59,787 bases of DNA from an uncultured Chlorobiaceae bacterium. GTDB lineage: Bacteria > Bacteroidota > Chlorobiia > Chlorobiales > Chlorobiaceae. Both the position numbers and the translations under genes were made by a program. The notes beneath the pieces were generated by a model, which was not told the origin of the DNA, ran no database searches, and was given only the letters and a program-made list of their open reading frames with translations. Of the stretch, positions 37,960 through 47,674 are shown one piece after another (position 1 is the first letter of the stretch; each line of letters opens with the position of its first letter). The stretch lies in contig CAJEXQ010000012.1 in NCBI GenBank assembly GCA_903994635.1, forward strand, positions 1 through 59,787. The letters are read 5' to 3'.

Positions 37960-38160
37960 AGGAATGCAATTTTTACTTCGGTTTTTTAAAAAAACCGGAA
38001 TTTCTTGTTTTTACCGAGTAAGCGGATTTCGGTTAGGAAACGAAATGTATTAAAAATTTTATATTTTTTTTTGTTAAAACAGGTTTCGGCTTTTTGCGGC
38101 AGGTGGTAGTTGTGTGTGGATGTGTCGTCTAAGTAGCTTGATAAATGGAGTGATGAGGGT
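37960..38160. promoter_or_regulatory. Divergent promoter region, SPT-like / epimerase
   Basis: A 201-nt divergent spacer. It has a near-perfect palindrome CGGTTTTTTAAAAAAACCG at 37979-37997, 20 nt before the SPT-like start. At 38041-38055 it has the 15-nt element that also occurs upstream of bchH (33797-33811) in the same orientation. Promoters in both directions are likely but not assigned. Confidence 0.45.
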
Positions 38161-39153
38161 ATGTGTGAAACCATATTGGTGACGGGCTCCACTGGGTTTA
38201 TTGGTGCGAGGGTGTTGTGCTTTCTTGCTGAAGAGGGGGTGAAGGCAAGAATTTTTTTGCGTATGGAGAGTACAGTTTCTGACCTGCCCGAAGGGGTGGA
38301 GGTTGTTCGTGGCAGTTTTAGCGATCCCGAGTCGCTCAAACGGGCGGTGCGAGGTGTTGACCGTATTGTGCACCTTGCAGGAGTTACCAAAGCGCTTGAT
38401 GAAATGGCCTTTGATGCCGGTAATGTGATGCCCCTGCAAAACCTGCTTGATGCTGTCAGAAAGCATAATCCGGCTCTCAAGCGCTTTCTTTATGTCTCGT
38501 CGCTTACAGCCGCCGGGCCATCTTTGGAGGGTATTTGCGGAGTAAGGGAGTCTGACCCGCCCCATCCAGTGAGCGCTTACGGGCGAAGCAAGTTACGGGC
38601 TGAAACTCTTTGCCTGGAGTATGCTGCGCAGATTCCGGTTACCGTTGTGCGGCCTCCGGCTGTTTATGGGCCAGGTGACAAGGATGTACTTCAGGTGTTT
38701 CTTATGCTTTCCAAAGGCCTTTTTGTCTCGGCAGGAGCTGCGGAAAGGCAGCGTTTCAGCATGATTTATGTTGACGACCTTGTTGCAGGAGTGATGATGG
38801 CGGCTCGCAATGAGCGGGCTGTTGGTCGTGTTTATTATATAACCTCACCCCGTTCATGGTCATGGGATGACGTGATTGCCGCAGCGAAACCGGCGCTTGG
38901 TTTCAGAAAGCTGATCAGGATTTCGCTTCCTCAACCGATGGTCTTTTTTGTTGGTATGGTGATTGGCGCTGTGGGTACACTGCGGGGGGTACCCGCGCTC
39001 ATCAACCGTGACAAGGCCAATGAACTTGTGCAGGACTATTGGGTTTGCTCGCCTGAGCAAGCTGAGCTTGAACTTGGCTTTACAGCCGGAACCACGTTGG
39101 ATGACGGGGTGGCAAAAACGATTGCCTGGTACCAGCGCAACAGGTGGTTGTGA
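38161..39153 (+). CDS. NAD(P)-dependent epimerase/reductase, extended SDR
   Basis: A 330-residue extended short-chain dehydrogenase. The nucleotide loop is TGSTGFIG (residues 8-15), with HLAGV at 71, and Y140 and K144 in YGRSK form the active site with an upstream serine (SSLT). The C-terminal part, with a hydrophobic segment near residue 262 and VQDYWVCSPEQAELELGF, is typical of the 3-beta-HSD/dihydroflavonol-reductase branch. It faces the SPT-like gene divergently, which suggests a reductive step on the same lipid intermediate, but the substrate is unknown. Sugar epimerase activity is less likely given the branch. Confidence 0.75.
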   Translation: MCETILVTGSTGFIGARVLCFLAEEGVKARIFLRMESTVSDLPEGVEVVRGSFSDPESLKRAVRGVDRIVHLAGVTKALDEMAFDAGNVMPLQNLLDAVRKHNPALKRFLYVSSLTAAGPSLEGICGVRESDPPHPVSAYGRSKLRAETLCLEYAAQIPVTVVRPPAVYGPGDKDVLQVFLMLSKGLFVSAGAAERQRFSMIYVDDLVAGVMMAARNERAVGRVYYITSPRSWSWDDVIAAAKPALGFRKLIRISLPQPMVFFVGMVIGAVGTLRGVPALINRDKANELVQDYWVCSPEQAELELGFTAGTTLDDGVAKTIAWYQRNRWL

Positions 39154-39159
39154 ATCAGT

Positions 39160-40212
39160 TTATCCGAGCAGTTTTTGCATAAGCCTCAGGAGCAGGTATT
39201 TTTCGTCAGGGTAAGGAACCAGCCCCTTGAGCGCGGCATCGGTCTCCCTCAAGGCACTGATAGCCCGCTCTGTCTCCTGAAGCGAAAACAATTTCGTGTA
39301 GCCAAGGTAGCTCTTTACGAAGTACTCTTGCTTGCCAAACATACCCAGAATTTTGGCTATTTCAGCCGGAGGTTGTTGCCTTACCTCAGGCAGTGAGAGT
39401 TTCCACAGCCGGATATAAAAAGTGGTAAGGAAACGGACGATGTTTCCAAGTCCCTCTTTCTGTCCCTCCTGATCCATAATCATAAGCGACATGCCGCTGC
39501 AGAGTCGCAGGTTGTGTTCGGCAAGAGCTTTTTCAAGCTCAAAAACGTTATAAGTGCGCGAGATTCCGACGCAATCATAGACATCGGGCGCGGTGATATG
39601 CTTTTCACCGTTTCGGGCAGAAGCGTACATGATGATCTTTTCGATTTCATGGCATATTTCCCTTGCTGATGGCTGGATATAGGCGGTAAACGCCTTGAGT
39701 GCATCTGCGTCAAATTCCCATCCGGATGCCTTTGCCCTGTTATAGGCGAAAAGGTCGGGAGCCTTGATAACAGGGAAATCATGACGGTATTTTTTCAGCG
39801 TGATGAACGGAAATTTTTCAATATCCTTTTTATCGATCTGGTCGGCATCGACAACCAGGACGGTAAATTCAGCCGGGTTCGCAAGGTAGCGCCCAAGTTT
39901 ATCATCGAGCTGTTTCTGTTGCTCCTTTGTCGATGGTTTTTTTATTTTTTCAAATTGCCGAACAACGATAAGCTGTTTGGGGGTGAACATCGGGTATTCG
40001 GAAGCTTTCGATAGCAGCTCACCCAGAGTCAAATCGGCGCCGTAGAGGATATGCGTATTACATGCAGCTTCGCTTTCGGAGGAAAAAATTGCGGTTCTGA
40101 TCAAGCCAGCCACCTCCTCCTTGAGATAGCTTTCAGGGCCGTACAAGAAATAAATCGGCAAAATAGTCCCTGCACTAATATTTTTTTTCAGCTCATCCAT
40201 GAGAGATGTCAA
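39160..40212 (-). CDS. holA: DNA polymerase III subunit delta
   Basis: A 350-residue clamp-loader subunit. It starts with [17 protein letters not shown], has the [17 protein letters not shown] segment, [14 protein letters not shown] and [10 protein letters not shown] in the helical middle, and the C-terminal collar [13 protein letters not shown]. It opens the sliding clamp in the gamma/delta complex. It is convergent with the epimerase gene (6 nt apart) and lies 42 nt after ssb on the same strand. Confidence 0.85.
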   Translation of the reverse strand: MTSLMDELKKNISAGTILPIYFLYGPESYLKEEVAGLIRTAIFSSESEAACNTHILYGADLTLGELLSKASEYPMFTPKQLIVVRQFEKIKKPSTKEQQKQLDDKLGRYLANPAEFTVLVVDADQIDKKDIEKFPFITLKKYRHDFPVIKAPDLFAYNRAKASGWEFDADALKAFTAYIQPSAREICHEIEKIIMYASARNGEKHITAPDVYDCVGISRTYNVFELEKALAEHNLRLCSGMSLMIMDQEGQKEGLGNIVRFLTTFYIRLWKLSLPEVRQQPPAEIAKILGMFGKQEYFVKSYLGYTKLFSLQETERAISALRETDAALKGLVPYPDEKYLLLRLMQKLLG

Positions 40213-40254
40213 ACATCACAGGGCGTACCAAGGCACGCCCTGAAGGTTAAAAAG

Positions 40255-40758
40255 TCAGAAAGGAAGATCATCCTTTTCGTTTTCAAGCATTGGCACTGAA
40301 GAGTGACTGGCTTGTGCTGAACTGCCCTGCGGATATTCATTCCGGGGCTGGCTCATCTGCGGGCGTTCATAGCCCTCTGAAGCGCCATCATTCCCGCCTG
40401 CCTGTGCGCCATTCTGATCCCGCTGCCCGCCAAGCATCTGCATCTCGGAACAGACAATCTCAGTGGTATATTTTTTTTCCCCGCTTTTGGGATCGTCCCA
40501 GCTCCTCGTTTGCAGACGTCCTTCTACATAGACCTGTCGCCCCTTTTTCAGGTATTGGCCACATATTTCGGCAAGTTTACCCCAAACGACAATTCGGTGC
40601 CACTCAGGTTTTTCCTGCCAGTTACCGTCGCTGTCCTTGAAGCTTTCGGTTGTCGCCAGAGTAAAATTGGCTTTTGATTGCCCGGAAGTCATTACTTTTA
40701 CTTCGGGATCGCTGCCGAGATGGCCAATCAGCATTACTTTGTTCAGTCCTTTTGCCAT
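40255..40758 (-). CDS. ssb: Single-stranded DNA-binding protein
   Basis: A 167-residue SSB. An N-terminal OB fold ([19 protein letters not shown] to about residue 110) is followed by a Gly/Gln/Ser-rich linker and the acidic tip DDLPF, which recruits repair proteins. It sits upstream of holA on the same strand, two replication genes together. Confidence 0.95.
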   Translation of the reverse strand: MAKGLNKVMLIGHLGSDPEVKVMTSGQSKANFTLATTESFKDSDGNWQEKPEWHRIVVWGKLAEICGQYLKKGRQVYVEGRLQTRSWDDPKSGEKKYTTEIVCSEMQMLGGQRDQNGAQAGGNDGASEGYERPQMSQPRNEYPQGSSAQASHSSVPMLENEKDDLPF

Positions 40759-40840
40759 GGTAGTTGGATGGTTCGTTGAAAAAAAGCTTTCGGGAATGCC
40801 TCTCCCCTACATGCCCACGTTTTATACTACTAATTTACTT

Positions 40841-41647
40841 TCATATTTGCAAAAGTTCCGCATTGATGACGGGGCCTTCCTGGCAGAGCAAGATGGTTCT
40901 GCTGCCTCCCGCCGGATTGCTGACTTCGACGCAGCATCCGTAGCATATTCCAATGCCGCAGCCCATCAACGATTCAAGTGAAAGGTCGCAGGCCAGCCTG
41001 TGTTCATGGCAGAACCTGGCAAGTGCTTTCAGCATGAGGTTTGGGCCGCATGCAAAAATCTTGAGAGTGCCATTTTTTTTGAGATCGGGAAGCTCACTCT
41101 GGAGCAGTTGCACAATAGTGCCCCTGAAACCCACAGAACCGTCATCTGTCGCAAACCTGCAGTTGGCAAGGTTTTGGGCCAGCAGGTCATTTTTTGTTCT
41201 TCCACCAATCAGGTTGATTACCTTTTTCCCTTCTCCGACAAGCGTTTTTTCCAGAAAGAGCATTGGAGCGGTTCCGACTCCCCCTGAAACAAGTATGGCA
41301 GTCTGGAACGGCGTGCTTGACCGGTCGAAGCTGTTCCCTAATGGGCCGAGCACCATCACGGACGATCCCACCGGGGCATTGCAGAAAAGGGTGGTGCCGC
41401 ATCCGATGGATTTGACCATGAGGTCTATGAGGCTTCCCCGTACATGATGTATCGAAAACGGTCTCCTGAGCAAAGGTTGTGTTGCGTCATTAATCTTGAT
41501 GTTAACAAAGTTTCCAGGTTTTGCCGATGCGGCAATTTCGGAGCACTCGAGGGTGATGATGCTGACACCGAGGCTGATGCTGCGCATCTGAACGATTGTT
41601 GCCCGGATATCGACAGGGGAGTTAGTTTCGAGCATAGCAGAGCTCAT
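40841..41647 (-). CDS. pyrK: Dihydroorotate dehydrogenase electron-transfer subunit
   Basis: A 268-residue PyrK-type flavo-iron-sulfur protein. RRPFSIHHV is the FAD motif. LVSGGVGTAPMLFLEKTL is the NAD-binding part. The C-terminal four-cysteine motif MGCGIGICYGCCVEV plus LCQEG binds [2Fe-2S]. It would pass electrons from the class 1B dihydroorotate dehydrogenase (PyrD, not in the window) to NAD. Sulfhydrogenase gamma subunits look similar, but no hydrogenase genes are adjacent. An in-frame Met at residue 5 is an alternative start. Confidence 0.85.
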   Translation of the reverse strand: MSSAMLETNSPVDIRATIVQMRSISLGVSIITLECSEIAASAKPGNFVNIKINDATQPLLRRPFSIHHVRGSLIDLMVKSIGCGTTLFCNAPVGSSVMVLGPLGNSFDRSSTPFQTAILVSGGVGTAPMLFLEKTLVGEGKKVINLIGGRTKNDLLAQNLANCRFATDDGSVGFRGTIVQLLQSELPDLKKNGTLKIFACGPNLMLKALARFCHEHRLACDLSLESLMGCGIGICYGCCVEVSNPAGGSRTILLCQEGPVINAELLQI

Positions 41648-41933
41648 CCAGAATTGGTGATGGATAATAAATTATAAGGAAGAGCTAATTAAACGAGCTG
41701 AACGTTCATTTGCAAGGTGTTTTCGGGTTATTGCTACCCGAGAAGCAATCGTCCAACGAATGAAGCGGATTTTTTTTGGCATCAGAGAATTAAAAAATGG
41801 AGGCGATAAATATTTTGAACATTGAATGAAGTGTGTATGTTAAGAGATCTTTTGTAGTGTCAGTTCGGAGTTATATCTTTAACCTCTCTGGCCGATGTTT
41901 TTCTCAGCATTCCCAAATCCAATGTCTCGGTTC

Positions 41934-43160
41934 ATGCGTATATTAACTTTTACAGGTAAAGGCGGGGTAGGCAAAACAAGTGTCTCAGCGGCTACGGCTG
42001 TTCGTTTATCGCAACTTGGCTATCGTACCCTTGTTCTTTCGACAGATCCTGCGCACAGTCTATCGGATTCGTTTAACCTGCCACTTGGCGCTGAACCCAC
42101 AAAGATAAAGGAGAACCTTCATGCCATTGAAGTTAATCCTTACGTTGACCTCAAACAGAACTGGCAGTCGGTGCAGAAGTACTACACAAAGGTTTTTATG
42201 GCCCAGGGAATTTCTGGCGTCATGGCTGATGAAATGACCATTTTGCCCGGAATGGAGGAACTTTTTTCGCTGTTGAGAATAAAGCGCTATAAAGCCTCCG
42301 GTCTTTATGATGTTCTTGTGCTTGATACAGCTCCGACAGGCGAGACACTTCGTCTCCTTTCCCTCCCCGATACCCTTGCGTGGGGTATGAAAGCGGTGAA
42401 GAATGTCAATAAATATTTCATCAAGCCGCTGAGCAAACCACTTTCAAAAATGTCAAATAAAATCGCGTTTTTTATTCCTCCGGCAGATGCGATTGAGTCT
42501 GTTGACCAGGTTTTTGATGAGCTGGAGGATATTCGCGAAATTCTGACAGATAACAAAAAATCAACAGTGCGCCTGGTCATGAATGCCGAAAAAATGTCGA
42601 TCAAGGAGACCATGCGAGCCCTTACCTATCTGAACCTGTATGGTTTCAAGGTGGATATGGTGCTTGTCAACAGGCTGCTGGATACAAAAGAGGATAGTGG
42701 ATATCTGGAAAATTGGAAAGCAATTCAGCAGAAGTACCTTGGAGAGATAGAGGAGGGTTTTTCCCCTCTTCCGGTTAAAAAACTAAGGATGTACGAGCAG
42801 GAAATTGTCGGACTCGCCTCCCTTGAGATGTTCGCCAAAGACATGTATGGTGATACCGATCCATCCGATATGATGTATGACGAACCGCCGATAAAGTTTG
42901 TTCGTAATGCGGATGTCTATGAAGTACAGTTAAAGCTTATGTTTGCCAATCCTGTTGATATTGACGTATGGGTAACCGGGGATGAGCTGTTTGTACAAAT
43001 TGGCAATCAGCGTAAAATTATTACCCTTCCGATCAGCTTGACGGGTCTGGAACCGGGGAATGCTGTATTCAAGGACAAATGGCTTCACATTCCTTTTGAC
43101 CTTAATCGTCAGAATCATACTCGCTCGCCAAAAGAACAGAAAGAGTATGAGAGGGGATAG
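41934..43160 (+). CDS. ArsA/Get3-like ATPase of the chlorosome locus (first copy)
   Basis: A 408-residue deviant-Walker ATPase. The P-loop [10 protein letters not shown] lies at residues 7-16 and the switch LDTAPTGETLRLLSLP near residue 133. The C-terminal 70 residues form an HSP20-like beta domain (VYEVQLKLMFANPVDIDVWVTGDELFV). Get3 relatives deliver tail-anchored membrane proteins; ArsA relatives drive arsenite export, but no arsenical genes are near. It precedes csmC by 124 nt on the same strand. I infer a role in targeting chlorosome proteins. The start is set at the Met before ILTFTGKGG; in-frame Met codons lie upstream at 41895 and 41922. Confidence 0.8.
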   Translation: MRILTFTGKGGVGKTSVSAATAVRLSQLGYRTLVLSTDPAHSLSDSFNLPLGAEPTKIKENLHAIEVNPYVDLKQNWQSVQKYYTKVFMAQGISGVMADEMTILPGMEELFSLLRIKRYKASGLYDVLVLDTAPTGETLRLLSLPDTLAWGMKAVKNVNKYFIKPLSKPLSKMSNKIAFFIPPADAIESVDQVFDELEDIREILTDNKKSTVRLVMNAEKMSIKETMRALTYLNLYGFKVDMVLVNRLLDTKEDSGYLENWKAIQQKYLGEIEEGFSPLPVKKLRMYEQEIVGLASLEMFAKDMYGDTDPSDMMYDEPPIKFVRNADVYEVQLKLMFANPVDIDVWVTGDELFVQIGNQRKIITLPISLTGLEPGNAVFKDKWLHIPFDLNRQNHTRSPKEQKEYERG

Positions 43161-43211
43161 CTCGCCTTCTGGTGAAGGTATTTGTTTTGAACGATATTTA
43201 TTTTAACTTTC

Positions 43212-43238
43212 TTGGAAGTAGTTTCATTAATTTATAAT
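43212..43238 (+). promoter_or_regulatory. Putative csmC-csmA promoter
   Basis: TTGGAA at 43212 and TATAAT at 43233 are 15 nt apart, a short but possible spacing for a sigma-70-like promoter, about 47 nt before the csmC start. The -10 matches consensus; the -35 is weak. Confidence 0.4.
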
Positions 43239-43284
43239 AACAGGGGCCTCGTTTCAGCAGCCTCGAATTGAACCGGAGAAAAAT

Positions 43285-43701
43285 ATGTCGGAATCGTACC
43301 AGAAACTGCGTAAGGACTTTAAGGATCTTGAGTTTACAGATCGCCTTACCTTTCTTGCCGAGAGTGTTCTCTTGACGGGGCAGAGTGCCGTTGTCGGTGG
43401 TCTGAATCTTGCTGGTAGTCTTGTTGACACAGTGATCGGCACGGTAGGTGCTGTTATTGATGCTTCAGGTATCGGTAATCTGCTTGGTAATACGGGTGGG
43501 GTCGTTGGTGAGACTATTGACAGGGTTGCCATTACGGTCAAGGATGCTTCACGGACAGCCAACGAGTTGTATATCAGCGCGGTTGAAACCGTTGAAAATG
43601 CAACAGGAAATGCTGCAACGGCGGTTGGTGATGCAGGGGTATCTGCCTCGGAAGTCGTCCGTAATTTTGCCGGCTCTTTTCAGAAGGGTGTGAAAAAATA
43701 A
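43285..43701 (+). CDS. csmC: Chlorosome envelope protein C
   Basis: A 138-residue protein whose family is CsmC (also CsmD-related), recognised by [20 protein letters not shown] and the Gly/Val/Ala-rich amphipathic segment [27 protein letters not shown]. It lies in the chlorosome envelope, where it supports the antenna. It has no signal or clear transmembrane helix. The order csmC-csmA is that known from green sulfur bacteria. Ala and Gly-rich amphipathic helices fill the C-terminal half. Confidence 0.9.
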   Translation: MSESYQKLRKDFKDLEFTDRLTFLAESVLLTGQSAVVGGLNLAGSLVDTVIGTVGAVIDASGIGNLLGNTGGVVGETIDRVAITVKDASRTANELYISAVETVENATGNAATAVGDAGVSASEVVRNFAGSFQKGVKK

Positions 43702-43846
43702 AACAATTAGTTTTCAGGCAGCTCGATTCTGTCGATGAGTGTGAAATCTTTTCTTTGTTTTTTTTATTGATTACTGTAAATTGGGAACGACAATACTGTT
43801 TTGAGTTCGGAGTAGCTTTCTAATAATTAAATTCCAAGGGGGAATT

Positions 43847-44095
43847 ATGAGTGTAAACGGTGGTGGTGTATTTACCGATATCCTGGCGGCAAGTGGTCGC
43901 ATTTTTGAAGTGATGGTTGAGGGTCATTGGGAAACTGTAGGTATGTTGTTTGATTCTTTGGGTAAAGGTACCATGAGAATCAATCGTAATGCTTATGGCA
44001 GTATGGGCGGAGGCACAAGTCTTCGTGGATCTTCACCTGAGGTGACGGGTTTTGCTCTTCCTTCCAAGGCTATCAAGTCAAAGTTTGCTGAGTAA
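43847..44095 (+). CDS. csmA: Chlorosome baseplate protein CsmA precursor
   Basis: An 82-residue precursor of the main chlorosome baseplate protein. The [20 protein letters not shown] segment and [20 protein letters not shown] are diagnostic; the histidine of EGHW (residue 27) binds BChl a. In Chlorobaculum tepidum the last 20 residues are removed, leaving 59; the tail [20 protein letters not shown] would be the propeptide here. CsmA forms the paracrystalline layer that passes excitation to FMO. AAGGGGGAATT just before the ATG is a very strong ribosome site, fitting high expression. A terminator follows. Confidence 0.97.
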   Translation: MSVNGGGVFTDILAASGRIFEVMVEGHWETVGMLFDSLGKGTMRINRNAYGSMGGGTSLRGSSPEVTGFALPSKAIKSKFAE

Positions 44096-44119
44096 GCGTA
44101 CTTGTTATTCTCTTTGCGC

Positions 44120-44162
44120 AGGCAGTGAAAAGCTTCAAGGGTTTTCACTGCCTTTTTTTTTA
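44120..44162 (+). terminator. Terminator after csmA
   Basis: A perfect 12-bp stem (AGGCAGTGAAAA / TTTTCACTGCCT) with a 10-nt loop is followed by nine T residues. Confidence 0.92.
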
Positions 44163-44290
44163 CTCAAAGCTGGTATCATACGTGCAGTCGTCCCTTCCCT
44201 GCAGATCGTGCGATTTTCGTTTATAATAAAATTTTCATAGATTCGGGTTCTATCTACTGACAAGTATTAAGCTGAACGGGTGTATGGGTA

Positions 44291-45784
44291 ATGGCTAATG
44301 TATCTTTGTATGTTTCGGGACAAACCGAACGGAATGATGTAACCGAATTTTTTCAGAAAGGCCTCATGAGCGCCGGCGAGAATCCGATCGCATTTTTTGA
44401 AGGGGTTTTTTATGAATCACATCAGGAGCGTGTGGGTAATATTGCCTTTCAGGATTATTTGATCTATTCAGACAAGGCCGTGTACCTTTGGGCAAGAGGC
44501 GCGGATAAAGATTATCTTGATCGATTCAATCTTGGTTCACTTTCCGTCAACAGCCGGAACAAAGATCATGATTTTTCGACACTGAATCTCAAGGTTCGCC
44601 GCGAGGATAAAGAGCCTGTCTATGTGATTTTTGATATGGTCGAGTTGCGGGAAGCTGAATTGATTACCAGACTTCATACCGTCATTGAGTCGATTATTGA
44701 AGAGAATCTCGGTCTTAACTATCGTAAAAATCTTCCTGACGAAGTCTCTGCCCTTATTTTGGAAGGTTCGAGAAGTGTTTGTCTGCCACAGTCGTTTTCC
44801 CTTCGATTTGAAACTCCAGACACTGCCCAGCAGGAGAGCCATATCGGTTATGGCCAAGATCTTCTTGAGCAATATAAGGCGAGTCTCGGCTATCCTCCTG
44901 ATGAACGACAAAGCCAACAGGGCAGAGAACAGAGGCCTGAAGGATTTTCTGCCGCCGATGCTCTTAAAGGAATTGAAAATCTGCTTCCTGCCGATCCAGC
45001 TTCTTTGAAAAGAGTTGCTGAATCAATAAAAGGGATTATCGGAGATGTGCCGTTCAAGATTCGTGATCAGGTGAAGAGTGACCTGCAACATGTTCCCGGT
45101 ATGCTTACGGCGCTCAGTGAGCTGTTGAACAGCATCGCAGATAATCCGCAGACAGAGCGCCTGGTTATCAATATTGTCAAAACCGCAGTCCGCAATGATG
45201 GTCTGATCGGATCGGTTGGAAAGCTTATACGCCTTTCCTCAAATTTTGGAGACAGTTCGAAGAGGAGGGGGGAAAGAGCGTCTTCCAAATCGGATAACCG
45301 CGAATACAGGCATGACTCATCACAGTCCAGAGAGCGCGATTTCAGAGAGGATAACGACACCGCTAGCGTACGAAAAAAAATTCAGATAAATAGTGATGAT
45401 GACGCGACGCTGAATGACGATTGTTTCAGCAGCAATGATTCCTGTTCTGAAAAAAACAGGGTCTCCGCGACATCCGGTGCATCTGGCAGCAAAAAGCGGA
45501 CACCCAACGAACCTGGAGATGAAGCTGCTCCTGGCCGCAGGAAGATTTCGATCACATCTGTAGATGAGAGTATGCCATCTCTGGTGAAAAATATGATGAG
45601 CATGGATGATTTTTCTCTTGATTCTGCGAGTCCAGTTGACCAGGTTCAGGGTGCAGATGCTGTGGTTTCAGCGGGAAAGAATGGGGACGCATCTAAAGCC
45701 GAGAATGTTAAGCAGCAAAACAAGGTTGTTTCGCTGCCGCAGTCAGATAATGGAGAGGATAGTCAGGGAGCAAATTACCGGTAA
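44291..45784 (+). CDS. Uncharacterised protein between csmA and the second ArsA-like gene
   Basis: A 497-residue soluble protein I do not recognise by name. Residues 30-150 look like a bacterial PH-type fold: [62 protein letters not shown]. Residues 225-325 are helical ([20 protein letters not shown]). Residues 330-497 are rich in Ser, Asp, Lys and Arg and probably disordered. Its position between csmA and an ArsA/Get3-like ATPase suggests a role in chlorosome assembly, perhaps as membrane- or pigment-surface-binding factor, but this rests on context only. The spacer before it has TATAAT near 44223. Confidence 0.7.
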   Translation: MANVSLYVSGQTERNDVTEFFQKGLMSAGENPIAFFEGVFYESHQERVGNIAFQDYLIYSDKAVYLWARGADKDYLDRFNLGSLSVNSRNKDHDFSTLNLKVRREDKEPVYVIFDMVELREAELITRLHTVIESIIEENLGLNYRKNLPDEVSALILEGSRSVCLPQSFSLRFETPDTAQQESHIGYGQDLLEQYKASLGYPPDERQSQQGREQRPEGFSAADALKGIENLLPADPASLKRVAESIKGIIGDVPFKIRDQVKSDLQHVPGMLTALSELLNSIADNPQTERLVINIVKTAVRNDGLIGSVGKLIRLSSNFGDSSKRRGERASSKSDNREYRHDSSQSRERDFREDNDTASVRKKIQINSDDDATLNDDCFSSNDSCSEKNRVSATSGASGSKKRTPNEPGDEAAPGRRKISITSVDESMPSLVKNMMSMDDFSLDSASPVDQVQGADAVVSAGKNGDASKAENVKQQNKVVSLPQSDNGEDSQGANYR

Positions 45785-45831
45785 CAATCGTTCGTCCGAG
45801 ATCATGTTTACTCAATAGTTTTATTATCAAC

Positions 45832-46986
45832 ATGAGAATTATTCTGTATTTGGGTAAGGGAGGGGTAGGTAAAACTACGGTTTCAGCTTCGTCTGCAACA
45901 GCAATAGCCCGGAGAGGGGAGCGGGTTTTGATTATGAGTACTGATGTGGCTCATAGCTTGGCCGATGCCTTGAACGCGGAACTCTCTTCAACGCCGCTGG
46001 AAGTTGAAAAGAATCTTTTTGCCATGGAGGTCAATGTTCTTTCTGAAATCAGGGAGAACTGGACGGAGCTCTACTCCTATTTTTCATCGATTCTGATGCA
46101 TGATGGTGCCAATGAAGTTGTTGCAGAAGAGCTTGCGATAATGCCCGGCATGGAGGAGATGATCAGTCTTCGCTATATCTGGAAGGCGGCGAAGTCGGGT
46201 AATTATGACGTTGTTGTTGTAGATGCTGCACCAACAGGTGAAACCATGCGTTTGCTTGGAATGCCTGAATCTTATGGGTGGTATGCAGATAAAATTGGTG
46301 GATGGCACTCAAAAGCGATTGGTTTTGCAGCTCCTCTTCTCAGCAAATTAATGCCGAAGAAAAACATCTTCAAGCTCATGCCGGAGGTGAACGATCACAT
46401 GAAAGAGCTTCATGCCATGCTTCAGGATAAAACCGTCACTACCTTCAGGGTTGTCCTTAATCCTGAAAATATGGTCATCAAGGAGGCCTTGCGGGTGCAG
46501 ACCTATCTCAACCTTTTTGGTTACAAGCTGGATGCCGCTATTGTCAACAAAATTCTTCCTCCAAGCTCCTCCGACAGCTACCTTCAGAGCCTCATTGATA
46601 TTCAGAGTAAATATCTCAAGGTGATTGACAATTGCTTCTACCCGGTGCCGATTTTCAGGGTCAAACAGTCTACTGCCGAAATTATCAATACCGACAGGCT
46701 CTATGAACTGAGCAAGGAGATGTTTGGCGATAAAAATCCTTCCGAAATTCTCTACACGAGCGATAAAACCCAAACACTTGAGAAGGTGAACGGTAAATAT
46801 GTGCTGAGTCTTTACCTGCCGAACGTTGAAGTGAAGAAGCTTAATGTGAATATCAAGGGCGATGAGTTGCTGGTCGATATCAACAACTTTCGCAAGAGCA
46901 TTATTCTTCCCAATGTTCTGGTTGGTCGAAAGACTGAAGGAGCCGATTTTGATGAAGGCAACCTTAATATCACCTTTACCAACTGA
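45832..46986 (+). CDS. ArsA/Get3-like ATPase of the chlorosome locus (second copy)
   Basis: A 384-residue paralogue of the ATPase at 41.9 kb. It has the P-loop [10 protein letters not shown] at residues 7-16, [20 protein letters not shown] near residue 130, and a C-terminal HSP20-like domain ([25 protein letters not shown]). Both copies carry AIMPGMEE or TILPGMEEL and a near-identical middle ([19 protein letters not shown]), so they form a pair and could heterodimerise. They flank csmC-csmA and the 497-residue protein, on the same strand. A role in delivering chlorosome envelope proteins is inferred. Confidence 0.82.
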   Translation: MRIILYLGKGGVGKTTVSASSATAIARRGERVLIMSTDVAHSLADALNAELSSTPLEVEKNLFAMEVNVLSEIRENWTELYSYFSSILMHDGANEVVAEELAIMPGMEEMISLRYIWKAAKSGNYDVVVVDAAPTGETMRLLGMPESYGWYADKIGGWHSKAIGFAAPLLSKLMPKKNIFKLMPEVNDHMKELHAMLQDKTVTTFRVVLNPENMVIKEALRVQTYLNLFGYKLDAAIVNKILPPSSSDSYLQSLIDIQSKYLKVIDNCFYPVPIFRVKQSTAEIINTDRLYELSKEMFGDKNPSEILYTSDKTQTLEKVNGKYVLSLYLPNVEVKKLNVNIKGDELLVDINNFRKSIILPNVLVGRKTEGADFDEGNLNITFTN

Positions 46987-47030
46987 GAGAGTCGCACCCT
47001 CTTTTTCTGGCTGACAATTGCGTGTATAAT

Positions 47031-47062
47031 GCGGAGTGCCTTAACGGGCATTCCGCTTTTTT
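47031..47062 (+). terminator. Terminator after the second ArsA-like gene
   Basis: GCGGAGTGCC and GGCATTCCGC pair with one G-T wobble around a short loop (TTAACG), followed by TTTTTT. It also separates this transcript from the convergent folK. Confidence 0.85.
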
Positions 47063-47140
47063 ATAAGTGGGTAGCAAAAAGTCATTCCGTAATTCCGCAT
47101 TGAGTATGGCTCTGAATCATGAGCGTCTTGGCTATTTGAA

Positions 47141-47671
47141 TTATGGAATCAATTGCTGTGGCGTGCTTATCATGATGTTCTCTTTTATTTTTATAAGTAC
47201 CGACCGGTCTTCACAGCGGTCAAGAAGCTTGCTGATAGTCTCTCCTGTTGCTGGATGGAGTGGATTAGCAATGTCGAGCAGAGGGATGAGAACAAATTTT
47301 CGGTGGAGCAGTTCGGGGTGTGGTATTGAGAGGGCATCTGTGTCGATGCGCAGGTCATCATAGAGCAGAATGTCGAGGTCGATTACCCTTGCACTCCAGC
47401 GCGGATAGCCTTCAGGTCGTCCAAGCTCCTGTTCGATCGTTTTGCATTTCAGCCGGAGCTCTTCAGGTGAACGTGTTGTTTCAAGCAGAATAACACCATT
47501 ATAAAAACGGTTCTGTTCAGTTTCACCAATTGGTTCAGTCATATAGATGGATGAGACCGCGCACACCGATGTGCCATCCATTTTCATGATCAGATCAATG
47601 GCTTCCTGTAGATGGATGAGACGATTTCCGATATTGGAGCCTATTCCAATGAATACCTTGTGCATCGCCAT
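47141..47671 (-). CDS. folK: Hydroxymethyl-dihydropterin pyrophosphokinase
   Basis: A 176-residue HPPK. It starts HKVFIGIGSNIGNRL, with the family motifs FYNGVILLETTRSPEELR, CKTIEQELGRPEGYPRWSARVIDLDILLYDD, and the C-terminal IPHPELLHRKFVLIPLLDI. It pyrophosphorylates the pterin before DHPS in folate synthesis. It lies 3 nt after folB on the same strand, so the two make consecutive steps in one transcript. Confidence 0.93.
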   Translation of the reverse strand: MAMHKVFIGIGSNIGNRLIHLQEAIDLIMKMDGTSVCAVSSIYMTEPIGETEQNRFYNGVILLETTRSPEELRLKCKTIEQELGRPEGYPRWSARVIDLDILLYDDLRIDTDALSIPHPELLHRKFVLIPLLDIANPLHPATGETISKLLDRCEDRSVLIKIKENIMISTPQQLIP

Positions 47672-47674
47672 ATT

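Noticed and set aside
41661..41835. Open frame without start, reading KRAERSFARCFRVIATREAI and further, between pyrK and the first ArsA-like gene
   Set aside because: The frame has no in-phase start until late and no recognisable family; probably chance in the spacer, or a decayed fragment.
41934..46986. Arsenic resistance operon
   Set aside because: No ArsB, ArsD, ArsR or ArsC genes are near; both ATPases are tied to csmC-csmA.
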